Shown here: positions 42,614 to 52,309 of the stretch, piece by piece
Numbering within the stretch: the first letter of the stretch is position 1
Layout of the letters: every line of letters begins with the position of its first letter
Assembly (NCBI RefSeq): GCF_014649375.1
Contig: NZ_BMSX01000004.1
Coordinates: forward strand, 496,001 to 560,000
Direction of reading: 5' to 3'
DNA length: 64,000 nt
Origin: Streptomyces aurantiogriseus
GTDB lineage: Bacteria > Actinomycetota > Actinomycetes > Streptomycetales > Streptomycetaceae
Position numbers and translations under genes: made by a program
Notes under the pieces: model-generated
Databases searched by the model: none
Told to the model about the DNA's origin: nothing
What the model saw: the letters and a program-made list of their open reading frames with translations, nothing else

Positions 42614-42816
42614 CGTATCCACAACCACGGATGCACCACCACGGATCCACGGACGAAGGACCCACGACAACGTCTTTACAACCGGCGGCCATATGCCACA
42701 ACCAGGTGGCGTACGCCACACGCCCCACCCAGGACTCCTCCAAGCGTGATCAATCCGCAACCAATTCCGGTCTTGACCGAGACCCATCAACCGCCCGCGT
42801 GATTACGCTCGCGCTC

Positions 42817-44004
42817 ATGGCCGACTCCACACCGTCCGCGAACCCCTCCGCGATCACCACCGCGAACCCCGCCGACCGCCCGGTCTACGTCATCGGCGGC
42901 GGCCCGGGCGGCCTCGCCACCGCGTACGCGCTGCGGGCCCAGGGGATACGTGCCGTCGTGGTGGAGCGGTCCGACGGGGTCGGCGCGTCCTGGCGGCGCC
43001 ACTACGACCGGCTGCATCTGCACACCACCCGGCGTCTGTCGGCCCTCCCCGGGCTCGCGATGCCGCGCCGCTTCGGGCGGTGGGTGGCCCGGGACGACAT
43101 GGTGCGGTACCTGGAGAAGTACGCCGAGCACCACGAGCTGGAGCTCGTCACCGGCGTCGAGGTCTCCCGGGTCGAGCGCACCGCCGACGGCACCGGCTGG
43201 CTGCTGCACGCTTCCGGCGGGCGCGAGCTGACGGGCTCCGCGGTCGTCGTCGCGACGGGGTACAACCACACCCCGTACCTGCCGGACTGGCCCGGCCGCG
43301 AGGCGTACACCGGTGAACTCACGCACGCCTCCGCCTACCGCGACGGCACGCCCTACGCCGGCCGGGACGTCCTGGTCGTCGGCGTCGGCAACACCGGCGC
43401 GGAGATCGCCGTCGACCTGGTGGAGAGCGGGGCCGCGCGGGTGCGGCTGGCCGTGCGGACCGTGCCGCACATCGTGCGCCGTTCGACCGCCGGCTGGGCC
43501 GCCCAGTACAGCGGCATCCTCGTACGCCGTCTGCCTGTGGGCCTCGTCGACCGGCTCTGCCGGGTGATGGCCAAGGTGAGCGTGCCGGACCTGTCGGCAC
43601 GCGGGCTGCCGCGCCCTGACACCGGGCTCTACACCCGGGCCAGGCAGGGGGCGATCCCGGTGCAGGACGTCGGTCTGATCGACGCCGTGCGCAGGGGGAA
43701 GGTGGAGATCGTGGCCGCCGTCGAGGGCTTCGAGGACGGCAAGGTCGTCCTGGCCGACGGCACCCGTCTCGAGACGGACGCCGTCGTCGCCGCCACCGGA
43801 TACGTCCGTGCCCTGGAGGGCCTGGTCGGCCACCTGGACGTGCTCGACGAGCGCGGCAGGCCGGTCGCCCATGGTGCCCGCTCCCCCAAGGACGCGCCCG
43901 GCCTGTACTTCACCGGCTTCACCACTCCCATCAGCGGCACGCTGCGCGAGCTGGCGCTCGACGCGGAGCGGATCGCGAAGGCCGTACGCCGTCAACTCGC
44001 CTGA
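42817..44004 (+). CDS. Flavin-containing monooxygenase-like oxidoreductase
   Basis: 395 residues. FAD motif YVIGGGPGGLATAYAL, the FMO fingerprint in YTGELTHASAY (F/Y-x-G-x3-H-x3-Y), the second Rossmann motif VVGVGNTGAEIA and an ATGYV-type motif (VVAATGYVRAL). It would use NADPH and oxygen to oxidise N, S or a ketone (Baeyer-Villiger). No clear ribosome site precedes the ATG; a GTG six codons earlier is possible. Confidence 0.87.
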   Translation: MADSTPSANPSAITTANPADRPVYVIGGGPGGLATAYALRAQGIRAVVVERSDGVGASWRRHYDRLHLHTTRRLSALPGLAMPRRFGRWVARDDMVRYLEKYAEHHELELVTGVEVSRVERTADGTGWLLHASGGRELTGSAVVVATGYNHTPYLPDWPGREAYTGELTHASAYRDGTPYAGRDVLVVGVGNTGAEIAVDLVESGAARVRLAVRTVPHIVRRSTAGWAAQYSGILVRRLPVGLVDRLCRVMAKVSVPDLSARGLPRPDTGLYTRARQGAIPVQDVGLIDAVRRGKVEIVAAVEGFEDGKVVLADGTRLETDAVVAATGYVRALEGLVGHLDVLDERGRPVAHGARSPKDAPGLYFTGFTTPISGTLRELALDAERIAKAVRRQLA

Positions 44005-44127
44005 CATCCCTGCCCGTTACACGTGTGTCAGATGTGACGGGAGCGTTGTCCGGGCCTCCGTGCGGAGCCAGAATGTGAGCCCTGTTCACCTTTTCCGGCT
44101 CCACCCCCCTCTCGACGGAGGACGCAC

Positions 44128-45642
44128 GTGGCACGTGAACGACAGCTCTCCCGCCGCTCCCCTGACGGCCTCTCCCGCCGCTCCCTGCTCGGCGGCACCG
44201 CCGCCCTCGCCGGCGCGGCCACCCTCACCACGACCACCGCCGGCACGGCGTCCGCGGCGACCACCGGCGACGTGGACGTCGCCGTCGTCGGCGCCGGCCT
44301 CGCCGGCCTCACCGCGGCCCGCGACCTGGTCGCCGCCGGCCGGACGGTCGCCGTCCTGGAAGCCCGCGACCGCGTCGGCGGCCGGGTGATGGGCCTGCCC
44401 CTCGCAGGCGGTGGAGTCACCGAGGGCGGCGGCGAGTTCATCGGCCCCACCCAGCACCGCATCAAGGCGCTCGCCGACTCCCTCGGCGTGGAGACCTTCG
44501 CCACCTACAACACCGGCAAGAACCTGCTCTACAAGGACGGCAAGAAGACCCCGTACGCCACCGACGGCCTCCTCGGCTCGGTCCCGCCGATCGACGCGGC
44601 CGGGCTCGCCAACGCGGCGATCGTGCAGGCCACGCTCGACGACATGGCGAAGCAGATTCCGGTCGACGCGCCCTGGACCGCCGCGAAGGCCGCCGAGTGG
44701 GACCGGCAGACCTTCGAGACCTGGCTGCGCGCCAACGCCGTCGTCCCGTCCGCCAAGTTCCTTCTCGACGTGGCCTGTACGTCGATCTTCTCGGCCGAAC
44801 CCCGTGAACTCTCCCTGCTGTTCGTCCTCTTCTACATCGCCGCCGCCGGCGACGCGTCGAACCCCGGCACCCTGGAACGCCTCACCGAGACCGCGAACGG
44901 CGCCCAGGAACTGCGCTTCGTCGGCGGCTCCCAACTGGTGCCGATCAAACTGGCCGCCACCCTCGGCGACCGGGTGGTGCTGAACGCCCCGGTGCGCACG
45001 ATCACCCGGTCCGGCAGCAAGTACGTCGTGACGGCCGACGGCGCCACGGTCACCGCCAGGAAGGTCGTCGTCGCCGTACCCCCGCCGATCGCCGCCCGCA
45101 TCACGTACGACCCGCTGCTGCCCGCCGCCCGCGACCAGCTCACCCAGCGCCTGCCGATGGCCTCGGTCGGCAAGGCCATCGCGATCTACGACACCCCCTT
45201 CTGGCGTGCCGACGGCCTCAACGGCCAGGTCGTCAGCGACACCGGAGTGATCAGCTCCACCTTCGACAACTCCCCGCCCGACGCCTCGTACGGCGCGCTG
45301 ATGGGCTTCATCGAGGCCGACAAGGCGCGGGCGCTGGACGCGGCGAGCGAGGCGGAGGTCAGGGCGGCCGTCCTGAAGGACTACGTGACGTACTTCGGCG
45401 AGAAAGCCGCCTCCCCCACCTCGTTCGTCCTGCAACGCTGGAACAACGAGGGCTACACCCGTGGCGGGCCCGTCTCCATCGCCGCGCCCGGTGTCCTGAC
45501 CCAGTACGGCCCGGCCCTGCGCCGGCCCGTCGGCGGCATCCACTGGGCCGGAACGGAGACCTCCACCTACTGGATGGGCTTCATGGACGGTGCCGTGCGC
45601 TCGGGCGAGCGGGTGGCGCAGGAGGTGCTGGCGGTGCTGTAG
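44128..45642 (+). CDS. Secreted flavin monoamine oxidase-family protein (Tat)
   Basis: 504 residues; GGAGG six bases before the GTG. The N-terminus SRRSLLGGTAALAGAATL carries a twin-arginine signal with a TASAA cleavage region, so the folded flavoprotein is exported. FAD motif VAVVGAGLAGLTAARDLVAAGRTVAVLEARDRVGGRV and a C-terminal HWAGTETSTYWMGFMDGAVRSGERVA complete the amine oxidase fold. It may oxidise primary amines or act on a catabolic substrate outside the membrane. Confidence 0.9.
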   Translation: MARERQLSRRSPDGLSRRSLLGGTAALAGAATLTTTTAGTASAATTGDVDVAVVGAGLAGLTAARDLVAAGRTVAVLEARDRVGGRVMGLPLAGGGVTEGGGEFIGPTQHRIKALADSLGVETFATYNTGKNLLYKDGKKTPYATDGLLGSVPPIDAAGLANAAIVQATLDDMAKQIPVDAPWTAAKAAEWDRQTFETWLRANAVVPSAKFLLDVACTSIFSAEPRELSLLFVLFYIAAAGDASNPGTLERLTETANGAQELRFVGGSQLVPIKLAATLGDRVVLNAPVRTITRSGSKYVVTADGATVTARKVVVAVPPPIAARITYDPLLPAARDQLTQRLPMASVGKAIAIYDTPFWRADGLNGQVVSDTGVISSTFDNSPPDASYGALMGFIEADKARALDAASEAEVRAAVLKDYVTYFGEKAASPTSFVLQRWNNEGYTRGGPVSIAAPGVLTQYGPALRRPVGGIHWAGTETSTYWMGFMDGAVRSGERVAQEVLAVL

Positions 45643-45695
45643 GCCCGCTCTCCGGCTCCGTCCTGGTCCATGCCTTTCTGTGTGCACACCCATTC

Positions 45696-45710
45696 CTGAC
45701 ATCCCGTCAG
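45696..45710. promoter_or_regulatory. Palindromic operator, site J
   Basis: CTGACATCCCGTCAG, perfect arms, upstream of the acyl-CoA synthetase gene. Confidence 0.8.
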
Positions 45711-45719
45711 TTATGTAAT

Positions 45720-45734
45720 CTGACACTGCGTCAG
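45720..45734. promoter_or_regulatory. Palindromic operator, site K
   Basis: CTGACACTGCGTCAG, perfect arms, 24 bases start-to-start from site J and 33 bases before the ATG. Confidence 0.8.
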
Positions 45735-45767
45735 TTACTTGGCAGTCACACAGGAGCGGGCGGACCG

Positions 45768-47993
45768 ATGCTTGGATCAACCCACGGCACCCTCACCACC
45801 GACTCCCGCCGGGCCCGGGTCCTCGCGTGCGACGAGCGGCCCGGGCCCGCCGTCCACGGCCGGTCCGCCGACGCGGACGACCTGGACGTCAGCGGGCGCC
45901 CGCTGTACGCCGACGTCCCCGATCTGGACCGCTTCTTCCGGCCCGAGTCCGTCGCGGTGATCGGCGCCTCGGACGCCGAGGGCCGGCCGAGCACCGGGGT
46001 CACCCGGCAGCTGGTCGGCTGGGCGGAGCGGGTGGGGGCGCGGCTGCACCCGGTGCACCCCACCCGTGAGTCCGTCTTCGGCATCCCCTGCTGCCCCTCC
46101 GTCGCCGACCTGCCCGAACAGGTCGACCTGGCCGTGCTGCTGGTCGCGGATCCGCTGCCGGTGATCGAGCAACTGGGCGAGGCGAAGGTGAAGTTCGCGG
46201 TCGTCTTCGCCTCCGGCTTCGCGGAGACCGGCGAGCGGGGCGCGGCGGCTCAGGACCGGCTCGCGGCGGCCGTGGCCCGCTCGGGGACACGACTGCTCGG
46301 CCCCAACACCAATCTCAACGCCTTCGAGCACTTCCGCGACGACCTCGACGGACCGGCCATCGCGCTGATCACCCAGTCCGGCCACCAGGGCCGCCCGGTC
46401 TTCGCCCTGCAGGAACTCGGCATCCGCCTCTCCCACTGGGCCCCCACCGGCAACGAGGCCGACCTGGAGACCGCCGACTTCCTCTCCTACTTCGCCGAGC
46501 AGCCGGAGGTCGGCGCGATCGCCTGCTACGTCGAGGGCCTCAAGGACGGCCGTGCGTTCCTGCTCGCCGCCGACCGGGCCGCCCGGCGCGGGGTCCCGGT
46601 CGTCGCCGTCAAGGTCGGCCGCACCGAGACCGGCGCCCGCACCGCCGCCACCCACACCGGCAAGCTGACCGGCGCGGACGAGGTGGTCGACGCGGCGATG
46701 CGCCAGTACGGCGTGATCCGCGTCGACGGGCTCGACGAGCTCCAGGACACGGCGACCCTGCTGGCCCGCGCGAAGCCGCCGCTCGCCGACGGGGTGGTGG
46801 TGTACGCGATCTCGGGCGGCACCGGCGCCCACGTCGCCGACCTGGCGACGGCGGCCGGACTGCGCCTGCCGGAGCTGTCGGCGGCCCGGCAGGCCGAGCT
46901 GCACCAGTGGATACCCGAGTACCTGAACGTGGCCAACCCGGTCGACAACGGGGGTCACCCCGTGGGGGACTGGCGGGGCCGGAAGATCATCGACGCGATC
47001 CTGGACGATCCGGAGGTCGGTGTCCTGATCTGCCCGATCACCGGGCCCTTCCCGCCGCTCAGCGACCGGCTCGTCCAGGACCTGGTGGACGCGGCCGAGC
47101 GGACGGACAAGCTGGTGTGCGTGGTGTGGGGCTCACCGGTCGGCACCGAGCCCGCGTACCGCGAGGTCCTGCTGGGCTCCTCCCGGGTGGCGACCTTCCG
47201 TACGGTCTCGGGCTGTCTGACGGCCGTCCGCGCCCACCTCGACCACCACCGCTTCGTCCGGGGCTACCGCTCCCCCTTCGACGAGGCCCCGCGCACCGCG
47301 TCCCCCTCCTTCCGCAAGGCACGGATGCTGATGCGGCCGAGCCAGCAGCTGAGCGAGCACGCGGCGAAGCAGCTGTTGCGGGCGTACGGCATCCGGGTCC
47401 CGCGCGAGCAACTGGTGACCAGCGCCGCGGCGGCCGTACGGGCGGCCGGGCTGGTCGGCTACCCCGTGGTGATGAAGGCGTCCGGCGCGCAGATCGCCCA
47501 CAAGACCGAGCTGGGCCTGGTGAAGATCGGCCTGACCTCGGCGAGCCAGGTGCGCGACGCCTACCGCGAACTCACCGACATCGCCCGCTACGAGGGTGTC
47601 TCGCTGGACGGTGTCCTGGTGTGCCAGATGGTCGAGCGGGGCGTGGAGATGGTCGTCGGTGTCACCCACGACGACCTGTTCGGCCCGACCGTGACCGTCG
47701 GGCTCGGCGGCGTCCTCGTGGAGGTGCTGCGCGACACGGCCGTACGCGTGCCCCCCTTCGGCGAGGACCAGGCGCACGACATGGTCGCGGAACTGCGCGG
47801 CCGGGCCCTCCTCGACGGGGTCCGGGGTCGCCCCCCGGCCGACCTGGACGCCCTCGTGGAAGTCGTCCTGCGCGTCCAGCGCATGGCACTGGAGCTGGGG
47901 GACGAGCTCGCCGAGCTCGACATCAACCCGCTGATGGTGCTGCCCCGGGGGCAGGGGGCGGTGGCGTTGGACGCGTTGGCGGTGTGCCGGTGA
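45768..47993 (+). CDS. NDP-forming acyl-CoA synthetase (acetate-CoA ligase family)
   Basis: 741 residues. CoA-binding domain (FFRPESVAVIGASDAEGRPS), succinyl-CoA ligase-like domain with the phospho-His motif AATHTGKLTGADEV, and a C-terminal ATP-grasp (KQLLRAYGIRVPREQLVTSA...YPVVMKASGAQIAHKTELGLV...DINPLMVLP). The usual SQSG loop is TQSGHQGRP. It makes acyl-CoA from an acid with ATP or GTP giving ADP/GDP. Two operators precede it, so it belongs to the regulon; an enoyl-CoA hydratase follows after a small ankyrin gene. Confidence 0.88.
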   Translation: MLGSTHGTLTTDSRRARVLACDERPGPAVHGRSADADDLDVSGRPLYADVPDLDRFFRPESVAVIGASDAEGRPSTGVTRQLVGWAERVGARLHPVHPTRESVFGIPCCPSVADLPEQVDLAVLLVADPLPVIEQLGEAKVKFAVVFASGFAETGERGAAAQDRLAAAVARSGTRLLGPNTNLNAFEHFRDDLDGPAIALITQSGHQGRPVFALQELGIRLSHWAPTGNEADLETADFLSYFAEQPEVGAIACYVEGLKDGRAFLLAADRAARRGVPVVAVKVGRTETGARTAATHTGKLTGADEVVDAAMRQYGVIRVDGLDELQDTATLLARAKPPLADGVVVYAISGGTGAHVADLATAAGLRLPELSAARQAELHQWIPEYLNVANPVDNGGHPVGDWRGRKIIDAILDDPEVGVLICPITGPFPPLSDRLVQDLVDAAERTDKLVCVVWGSPVGTEPAYREVLLGSSRVATFRTVSGCLTAVRAHLDHHRFVRGYRSPFDEAPRTASPSFRKARMLMRPSQQLSEHAAKQLLRAYGIRVPREQLVTSAAAAVRAAGLVGYPVVMKASGAQIAHKTELGLVKIGLTSASQVRDAYRELTDIARYEGVSLDGVLVCQMVERGVEMVVGVTHDDLFGPTVTVGLGGVLVEVLRDTAVRVPPFGEDQAHDMVAELRGRALLDGVRGRPPADLDALVEVVLRVQRMALELGDELAELDINPLMVLPRGQGAVALDALAVCR

Positions 47994-48053
47994 GGGGTGC
48001 GGCGTGCGTCCGTGCGGGTTGTGCGGGCGCGCCGTACCGGCGAAGATCACGCC

Positions 48054-48554
48054 GTGGAGGAGACGAGCGGGACCGGCAGCACCGGCGGGGGAGCCAAGAG
48101 GCCCCCGCGCGTCGGAAAGGGCTTGAGCGACGAGCCGATCGAGGCGTGGCGGGCCCGGCGGCCGACGGCCGAGGCGCTCTACGCGGCGGTGCGGCAGGGC
48201 GACGTCGACGGGACACGCGCGCTCATCGAGGCGGGGGCGGATCCGGACCAGATCATCGGCGAGTACGACGAGTACACGCCGCTGACCCTGGCGGCGGACA
48301 TGGGACACCTGGCCGTCGTGGAGTTGCTGCTCGACGCCGGAGTCCACCCCGACTCCCAGAACCGGTTCGGCTACCTGCCCGTCGTGATGGCGGCGAAGAG
48401 CGCCGCACCCCACTCGGAGATCGTCGACCTGCTGGTGCGGCGCGGAGCGGACCTCGACGCGGAGATGAAGGGCAGGTCCGCCCGCGCATGGCTGGCCCTT
48501 CCTCCCGGAACGGAGCATGACAGTGCCGGAGCCGTGGATACGTCACACGACTGA
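48054..48554 (+). CDS. Ankyrin-repeat protein
   Basis: 166 residues from a GTG at 48054; a GTG at 47997 would extend it but has no spaced ribosome site. Two to three ankyrin repeats: ALYAAVRQGDVDGTRALIEAGADPD, TPLTLAADMGHLAVVELLLDAGVHPD, VVMAAKSAAPHSEIVDLLVRRGADLDAE. Ankyrins mediate protein binding; the partner is unknown. Its 3' end overlaps the enoyl-CoA hydratase gene by 38 bases. Confidence 0.75.
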   Translation: MEETSGTGSTGGGAKRPPRVGKGLSDEPIEAWRARRPTAEALYAAVRQGDVDGTRALIEAGADPDQIIGEYDEYTPLTLAADMGHLAVVELLLDAGVHPDSQNRFGYLPVVMAAKSAAPHSEIVDLLVRRGADLDAEMKGRSARAWLALPPGTEHDSAGAVDTSHD

Positions 48555-49314
48555 CCACCACGTCACCCACCTCACCCTCGACCGCCCCGAGGCACTCAAC
48601 GCCCTCACGCCCGACCAGCGCGACCACCTGATCGACCTGCTGGCCGCAGCGTCCGCCGACGCGGAGGTCCGGGCCGTCGTCCTGACCGGGACGGGCCGGG
48701 GCTTCTGCGCGGGTGCGGACCTGCGAGGCGGGTCGGCGGCCGGGGACCGGGTCCCCGGTGACGTCGCCCGCACCCTCCGCCTCGGCGCCCAACGCCTCAT
48801 CTCGGCCGTCCTCGACTGCGAGAAGCCGGTCATCGCCGCGGTGAACGGCACGGCGGCCGGCCTGGGCGCCCACCTCGCGTTCGCCTGCGACCTGGTGCTG
48901 GCCGCCGAATCGGCCCGCTTCATCGAGGTGTTCGTACGCCGGGGCCTGGTCCCCGACGCGGGCGGCGCCTACCTCCTCCCCCGCCTGATCGGCCCCCAGC
49001 GCGCCAAGGAGCTGATGTTCTTCGGCGACGCCCTCACCGCGGCCGACGCCGAACGCCTCGGCCTGGTCAACCGGGTCGTCCCGGAAGGCGAGCTGGCGAA
49101 GACGGCCCACGCCTGGGCCGAACGCCTCGCCGCCGGCCCGACCCGCGCCCTCGCCCTGACCAAGCAGCTCGTCAACGCCTCCCTCGACACCGACCGCGCC
49201 ACCGCCTTCGCCGCCGAGGCGGCCGCCCAGGAGATCAACATGGGCACGGCGGACGCCCGGGAGGGCGTGGCGAGCTTCGTGGAGCGGCGGGAGGCGCGGT
49301 TCCGGGGCCGGTGA
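48517..49314 (+). CDS. Enoyl-CoA hydratase/isomerase, PaaG-like
   Basis: 265 residues. Crotonase fold: LTLDRPEALNALTPDQRD, LTGTGRGFCAGADLRGG and the oxyanion hole AVNGTAAGLGAHLAFACDLVLA. FIEVFVRRGLVPDAGGAYLLPRLIGPQRAKELMFFGDALTA is the PaaG/2-enoyl isomerase variant, with an Asp as catalytic acid. Overlaps the ankyrin gene and probably shares the operator J/K transcript with the acyl-CoA synthetase. Confidence 0.88.
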   Translation: MTVPEPWIRHTTDHHVTHLTLDRPEALNALTPDQRDHLIDLLAAASADAEVRAVVLTGTGRGFCAGADLRGGSAAGDRVPGDVARTLRLGAQRLISAVLDCEKPVIAAVNGTAAGLGAHLAFACDLVLAAESARFIEVFVRRGLVPDAGGAYLLPRLIGPQRAKELMFFGDALTAADAERLGLVNRVVPEGELAKTAHAWAERLAAGPTRALALTKQLVNASLDTDRATAFAAEAAAQEINMGTADAREGVASFVERREARFRGR

Positions 49315-49317
49315 CGC

Positions 49318-50251
49318 TCAGGACCGCTGCTTGAGCACCCGCAGCTCTCCTGCGTCCAGGTCGGGCCCGAGAATCGCGAACAACTCGGGCGCACGGTCCG
49401 TTCCGGCGACCGTCCAGGCCGTCTCGTCCCCACAGCCGCTGCCGGTGCCCCTGCCCGTGTCGAGGCGTACGAGGACATCGGCCCGGTCGTGGTACTCGCC
49501 GTCCGGGTCGAGGGACCAGGTCCCGGTACCGTCGCACACCTCGAAGCCGGCGCTCGCCTCGGCCCCGGGCTGGGCCGGCATCCGGGTCAGCTCGGCCCGC
49601 CCGCCCGGCAGCAGTTCCAGCACGGCCCCTTCCTCATCGCGCCAGACGCCGGAGAGCTGCTCGGCGGACAGCTTCGGGGGGTCGTACTCCTCGATCAGAC
49701 CCGTGACGGTGGCGAGCAGACCGCCCGTCACGGCGAGGACGAACAAGCCGACGGTGGCGCCTGCCGCGCGGCCCCAGGAGACCCCGACCCGCCCGGCCGT
49801 GCGCGGCCGCCCGCGCTCGTACGCCACCCCCAGGACAGGCAGCACACCGAGCTCCGCGAAGAGCGGAGCGGTCGTGGAGAACGACCAGCCCCACCACGCC
49901 GAGCACACGGCGGCCCACACCACGCCCACCAGGCCGGTGCACACCAGATGCCGCACCCACCGGGGCCCCGGAACCCGGCGCAGCACGACGTCGGTGAGCA
50001 CGGCCCCCCGGCACGGTCTGCACGCACGCGTGCAGAAGCCCCAGCACCGGCAGATACACAGGCGCGAGGAAGAGTACGCAGAACAACCCGATGGTCTGGC
50101 CGCCGACCCCGTACTGGCTGGTGGCCACCCCATGGATCCACCACAGCACGAACACCGCCGGAAGCTGCGCCGCGCCCGCCGCAGCGGCCGCGTTCACATC
50201 GGTGACAGCCCAGTTCAGAGCGGCTTTTCGCCGCACGCCCTCCCACCCCAT
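49318..50251 (-). pseudogene. Membrane protein gene interrupted by a homopolymer frameshift
   Basis: From the ATG at 50251 the frame encodes a protein with membrane helices (LPAVFVLWWIHGVATSQYG, IGLFCVLFLAPVYLPVLGLLHACVQTVP) and then runs into unrelated sequence. From about 50000 the natural continuation (GAVLTDVVLRRVPGP...VWAAVCSAWWGWSF...) lies in another frame to 49318. The switch falls exactly on a run of six C (six G on the coding strand) at 50004-50009; five would restore one frame of about 310 residues, with three or more membrane helices and an extracytoplasmic domain (LSGVWRDEEGAVLELLPGGRAELTRM). Either a real frameshift, slippage site or sequencing error. Confidence 0.7.
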
Positions 50252-50301
50252 GACCGCAGCGTACGTCCCACCGTCCCTCCCGCCTCCCCACCCCTTCCTA
50301 T

Positions 50302-50316
50302 CTGACGCTCCGTCAG
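50302..50316. promoter_or_regulatory. Palindromic operator, site L
   Basis: CTGACGCTCCGTCAG, perfect arms, five bases before an in-frame ATG (50322) of the flavin reductase gene. Confidence 0.8.
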
Positions 50317-50333
50317 CTTCAATGGGGAACGTG

Positions 50334-50918
50334 ATGGGACACGCAGGCGCGGCGGCCGCGGCCGTCCGTCATCTCCGGGCCGGCCCGGTCGAGCCGCTGC
50401 CCCGCCCCGAACTGCGCTGCGTCCGTGCGGACGAGCGGGCGCCGGTCGACCAGGGCGAGTTCCGGCGGGTGCTGGGGACCTTCGCGACGGGTGTGACCGT
50501 GGTCACGGCACCGGCCGCCGATGACGGCGGTGCCCCCGCCGGCTTCGCCTGCCAGTCCTTCTCCTCCCTCTCCCTGGACCCACCCCTCGTCGTCTTCATG
50601 GTCGGCCGCACCTCGACGACCTGGCCCCGGATCGCCCGCGCGGGCGTCTTCTGTGTGAACGTCCTGGGAGCGGGCCAGGCCGGCCTGTGCCGCGCCTTCG
50701 CCGTCTCCGGCGCGGACAAGTTCGCGGGAGTCCCCTACGACGCCGCCCCCGTCACCGGCTCCCCGCGCCTCGCGGGCGCCCCGGCCTGGATCGACTGCAC
50801 GATCCACGCGGTGCACACCGGAGGGGACCACCTGATCGTGGTGGGACGGGTGGAGGCGCTGGGGACGGGCGACGGGGACGAACCGCCGCTGCTGTTCCAC
50901 AAGGGGCGGTTCCTCTGA
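50334..50918 (+). CDS. Flavin reductase-family protein (HpaC-like)
   Basis: 194 residues from the ATG at 50334 with GGGGA five to nine bases upstream; an in-frame ATG at 50322 lies five bases from operator L and would be leaderless. Split-barrel flavin reductase: FRRVLGTFATGVTVVTAP, GFACQSFSSLSLDPPLVVFMV, RAGVFCVNVLGAGQ and DHLIVVGRVEALG. It supplies reduced FMN/FAD to a two-component monooxygenase, a fitting partner for the LLM enzymes of the regulon. Confidence 0.87.
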   Translation: MGHAGAAAAAVRHLRAGPVEPLPRPELRCVRADERAPVDQGEFRRVLGTFATGVTVVTAPAADDGGAPAGFACQSFSSLSLDPPLVVFMVGRTSTTWPRIARAGVFCVNVLGAGQAGLCRAFAVSGADKFAGVPYDAAPVTGSPRLAGAPAWIDCTIHAVHTGGDHLIVVGRVEALGTGDGDEPPLLFHKGRFL

Positions 50919-50921
50919 CGG

Positions 50922-52238
50922 TCAGCCCGCCACCGCGAGCCGACCCACCGCCCTGTCCGGCCGCCGCCGGATCACCAGCGCCATCAACGCCGCCGCCGCG
51001 CACAGCGCCCCCGACGCGTACCAGACCACGTCGTACGAGCCGAAGACGTCGCGGGCGACGCCGCCGAGGAAGGCGACCAGGGCGGCGCCGACCTGGTGGG
51101 AGGCGAGGACCCAGCCGAAGACGATGGCGCTGTCGTCGCCGTACTGCTCGCGGCACAGGGCCAGGGTGGGCGGGACGGTGGCGACCCAGTCGAGGCCGTA
51201 GAAGACGATGAAGAAGATCATCGGGGGGTGGACCGTGGGGGCCAGCAGCATCGGGAGGAACAGGAGGGAGATGCCCCTGAGCGCGTAGTACACGGCCAGC
51301 AGGCGGCGCGGTTCGAAGCGGTCGGTGAACCAGCCGGAGGCGATCGTGCCGACCACGTCGAAGACTCCGATGACCGCGAGCAGGGAGGCCGCCGCGGTGA
51401 CGGGCATGCCGTGGTCGTGGGCGGCGGGCACGAAGTGGGTCTGGATCAGGCCGTTCGTGGAGGCGCCGCAGATGGCGAAGGTGCCGGCCAGCAGCCAGAA
51501 CGGGCCCGTGCGCATCGCCGAGAAGAGGACCGTGACCGCCCGACGCGCGGCGCCCGGCACCGGGGCCGGCTTGGGGACGAACTCCTTCGCGCCGTACGGC
51601 TTCAGGCCCACGTCCGCCGGGTGGTCGCGCAGCAGCAGCCAGACGAAGGGGACGACCGCGAGGGCGGCGAGGGCGACCGTCACCGCGGCCGGGCGCCAGT
51701 CGTAGCGCGTGATCATCCAGGACAGCAGCGGCAGGAAGATCAGCTGGCCGGAGGCGGAGGCCGCGGTGAGGATGCCGCTGACCAGGCCCCGGCGCTCGGT
51801 GAACCAGCGGTTGGTGACCGTCGCCGCGAAGGCCAGCGCCATCGAACCGGAGCCGAGGCCGACCAGCAGGCCCCAGCACAGCAACAGTTGCCAGGCCGCC
51901 GTCATCCACACCGTCAGGCCCGAGCCGATCGCGATCACGGTCAGGGCGACGGCGACGACCCGGCGGATGCCGAAACGGTCCATCAGCGCCGCCGCGAAGG
52001 GTGCGGTGAGCCCGTAGAGGGCCAGGTTGATCGAGACGGCCGCGCCGATCGTGCCCCGCGACCAGTCGAACTCCTCGTGCAGCGGGTCGATGAGCAGGCC
52101 GGGCAGCGAGCGGAACGCCGCCGCGCCGATGATCGTGACGAAGGTGACGGCGGCGACGAACCAGGCGCGGTGGAGGCGGATACGGGAAGGGGGCTTCTGC
52201 TCCTCTATGGCTGCGGGAGCCTCGCTTGTCTGGATCAC
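50922..52238 (-). CDS. MFS transporter
   Basis: 438 residues with about 12 hydrophobic helices, a central cytoplasmic loop (LLRDHPADVGLKPYGAKEFVPKP) and the MFS loop 2-3 motif variant DRFGIRRVVAV. The GLKPYG and early-helix pattern match the monocarboxylate/OFA-like group, which moves organic acids. GTG start at 52238 with GGGGC just upstream. It is divergent from the GlxA regulator gene, 71 bases away, which may control it. Confidence 0.88.
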   Translation of the reverse strand: MIQTSEAPAAIEEQKPPSRIRLHRAWFVAAVTFVTIIGAAAFRSLPGLLIDPLHEEFDWSRGTIGAAVSINLALYGLTAPFAAALMDRFGIRRVVAVALTVIAIGSGLTVWMTAAWQLLLCWGLLVGLGSGSMALAFAATVTNRWFTERRGLVSGILTAASASGQLIFLPLLSWMITRYDWRPAAVTVALAALAVVPFVWLLLRDHPADVGLKPYGAKEFVPKPAPVPGAARRAVTVLFSAMRTGPFWLLAGTFAICGASTNGLIQTHFVPAAHDHGMPVTAAASLLAVIGVFDVVGTIASGWFTDRFEPRRLLAVYYALRGISLLFLPMLLAPTVHPPMIFFIVFYGLDWVATVPPTLALCREQYGDDSAIVFGWVLASHQVGAALVAFLGGVARDVFGSYDVVWYASGALCAAAALMALVIRRRPDRAVGRLAVAG

Positions 52239-52309
52239 GCCCCAAAGGTTCGGCTGTCCGCCTCTCCCCAGCGAGTGGCCCGAAGGACAGCATTCGCTAG
52301 GATCGGGCC

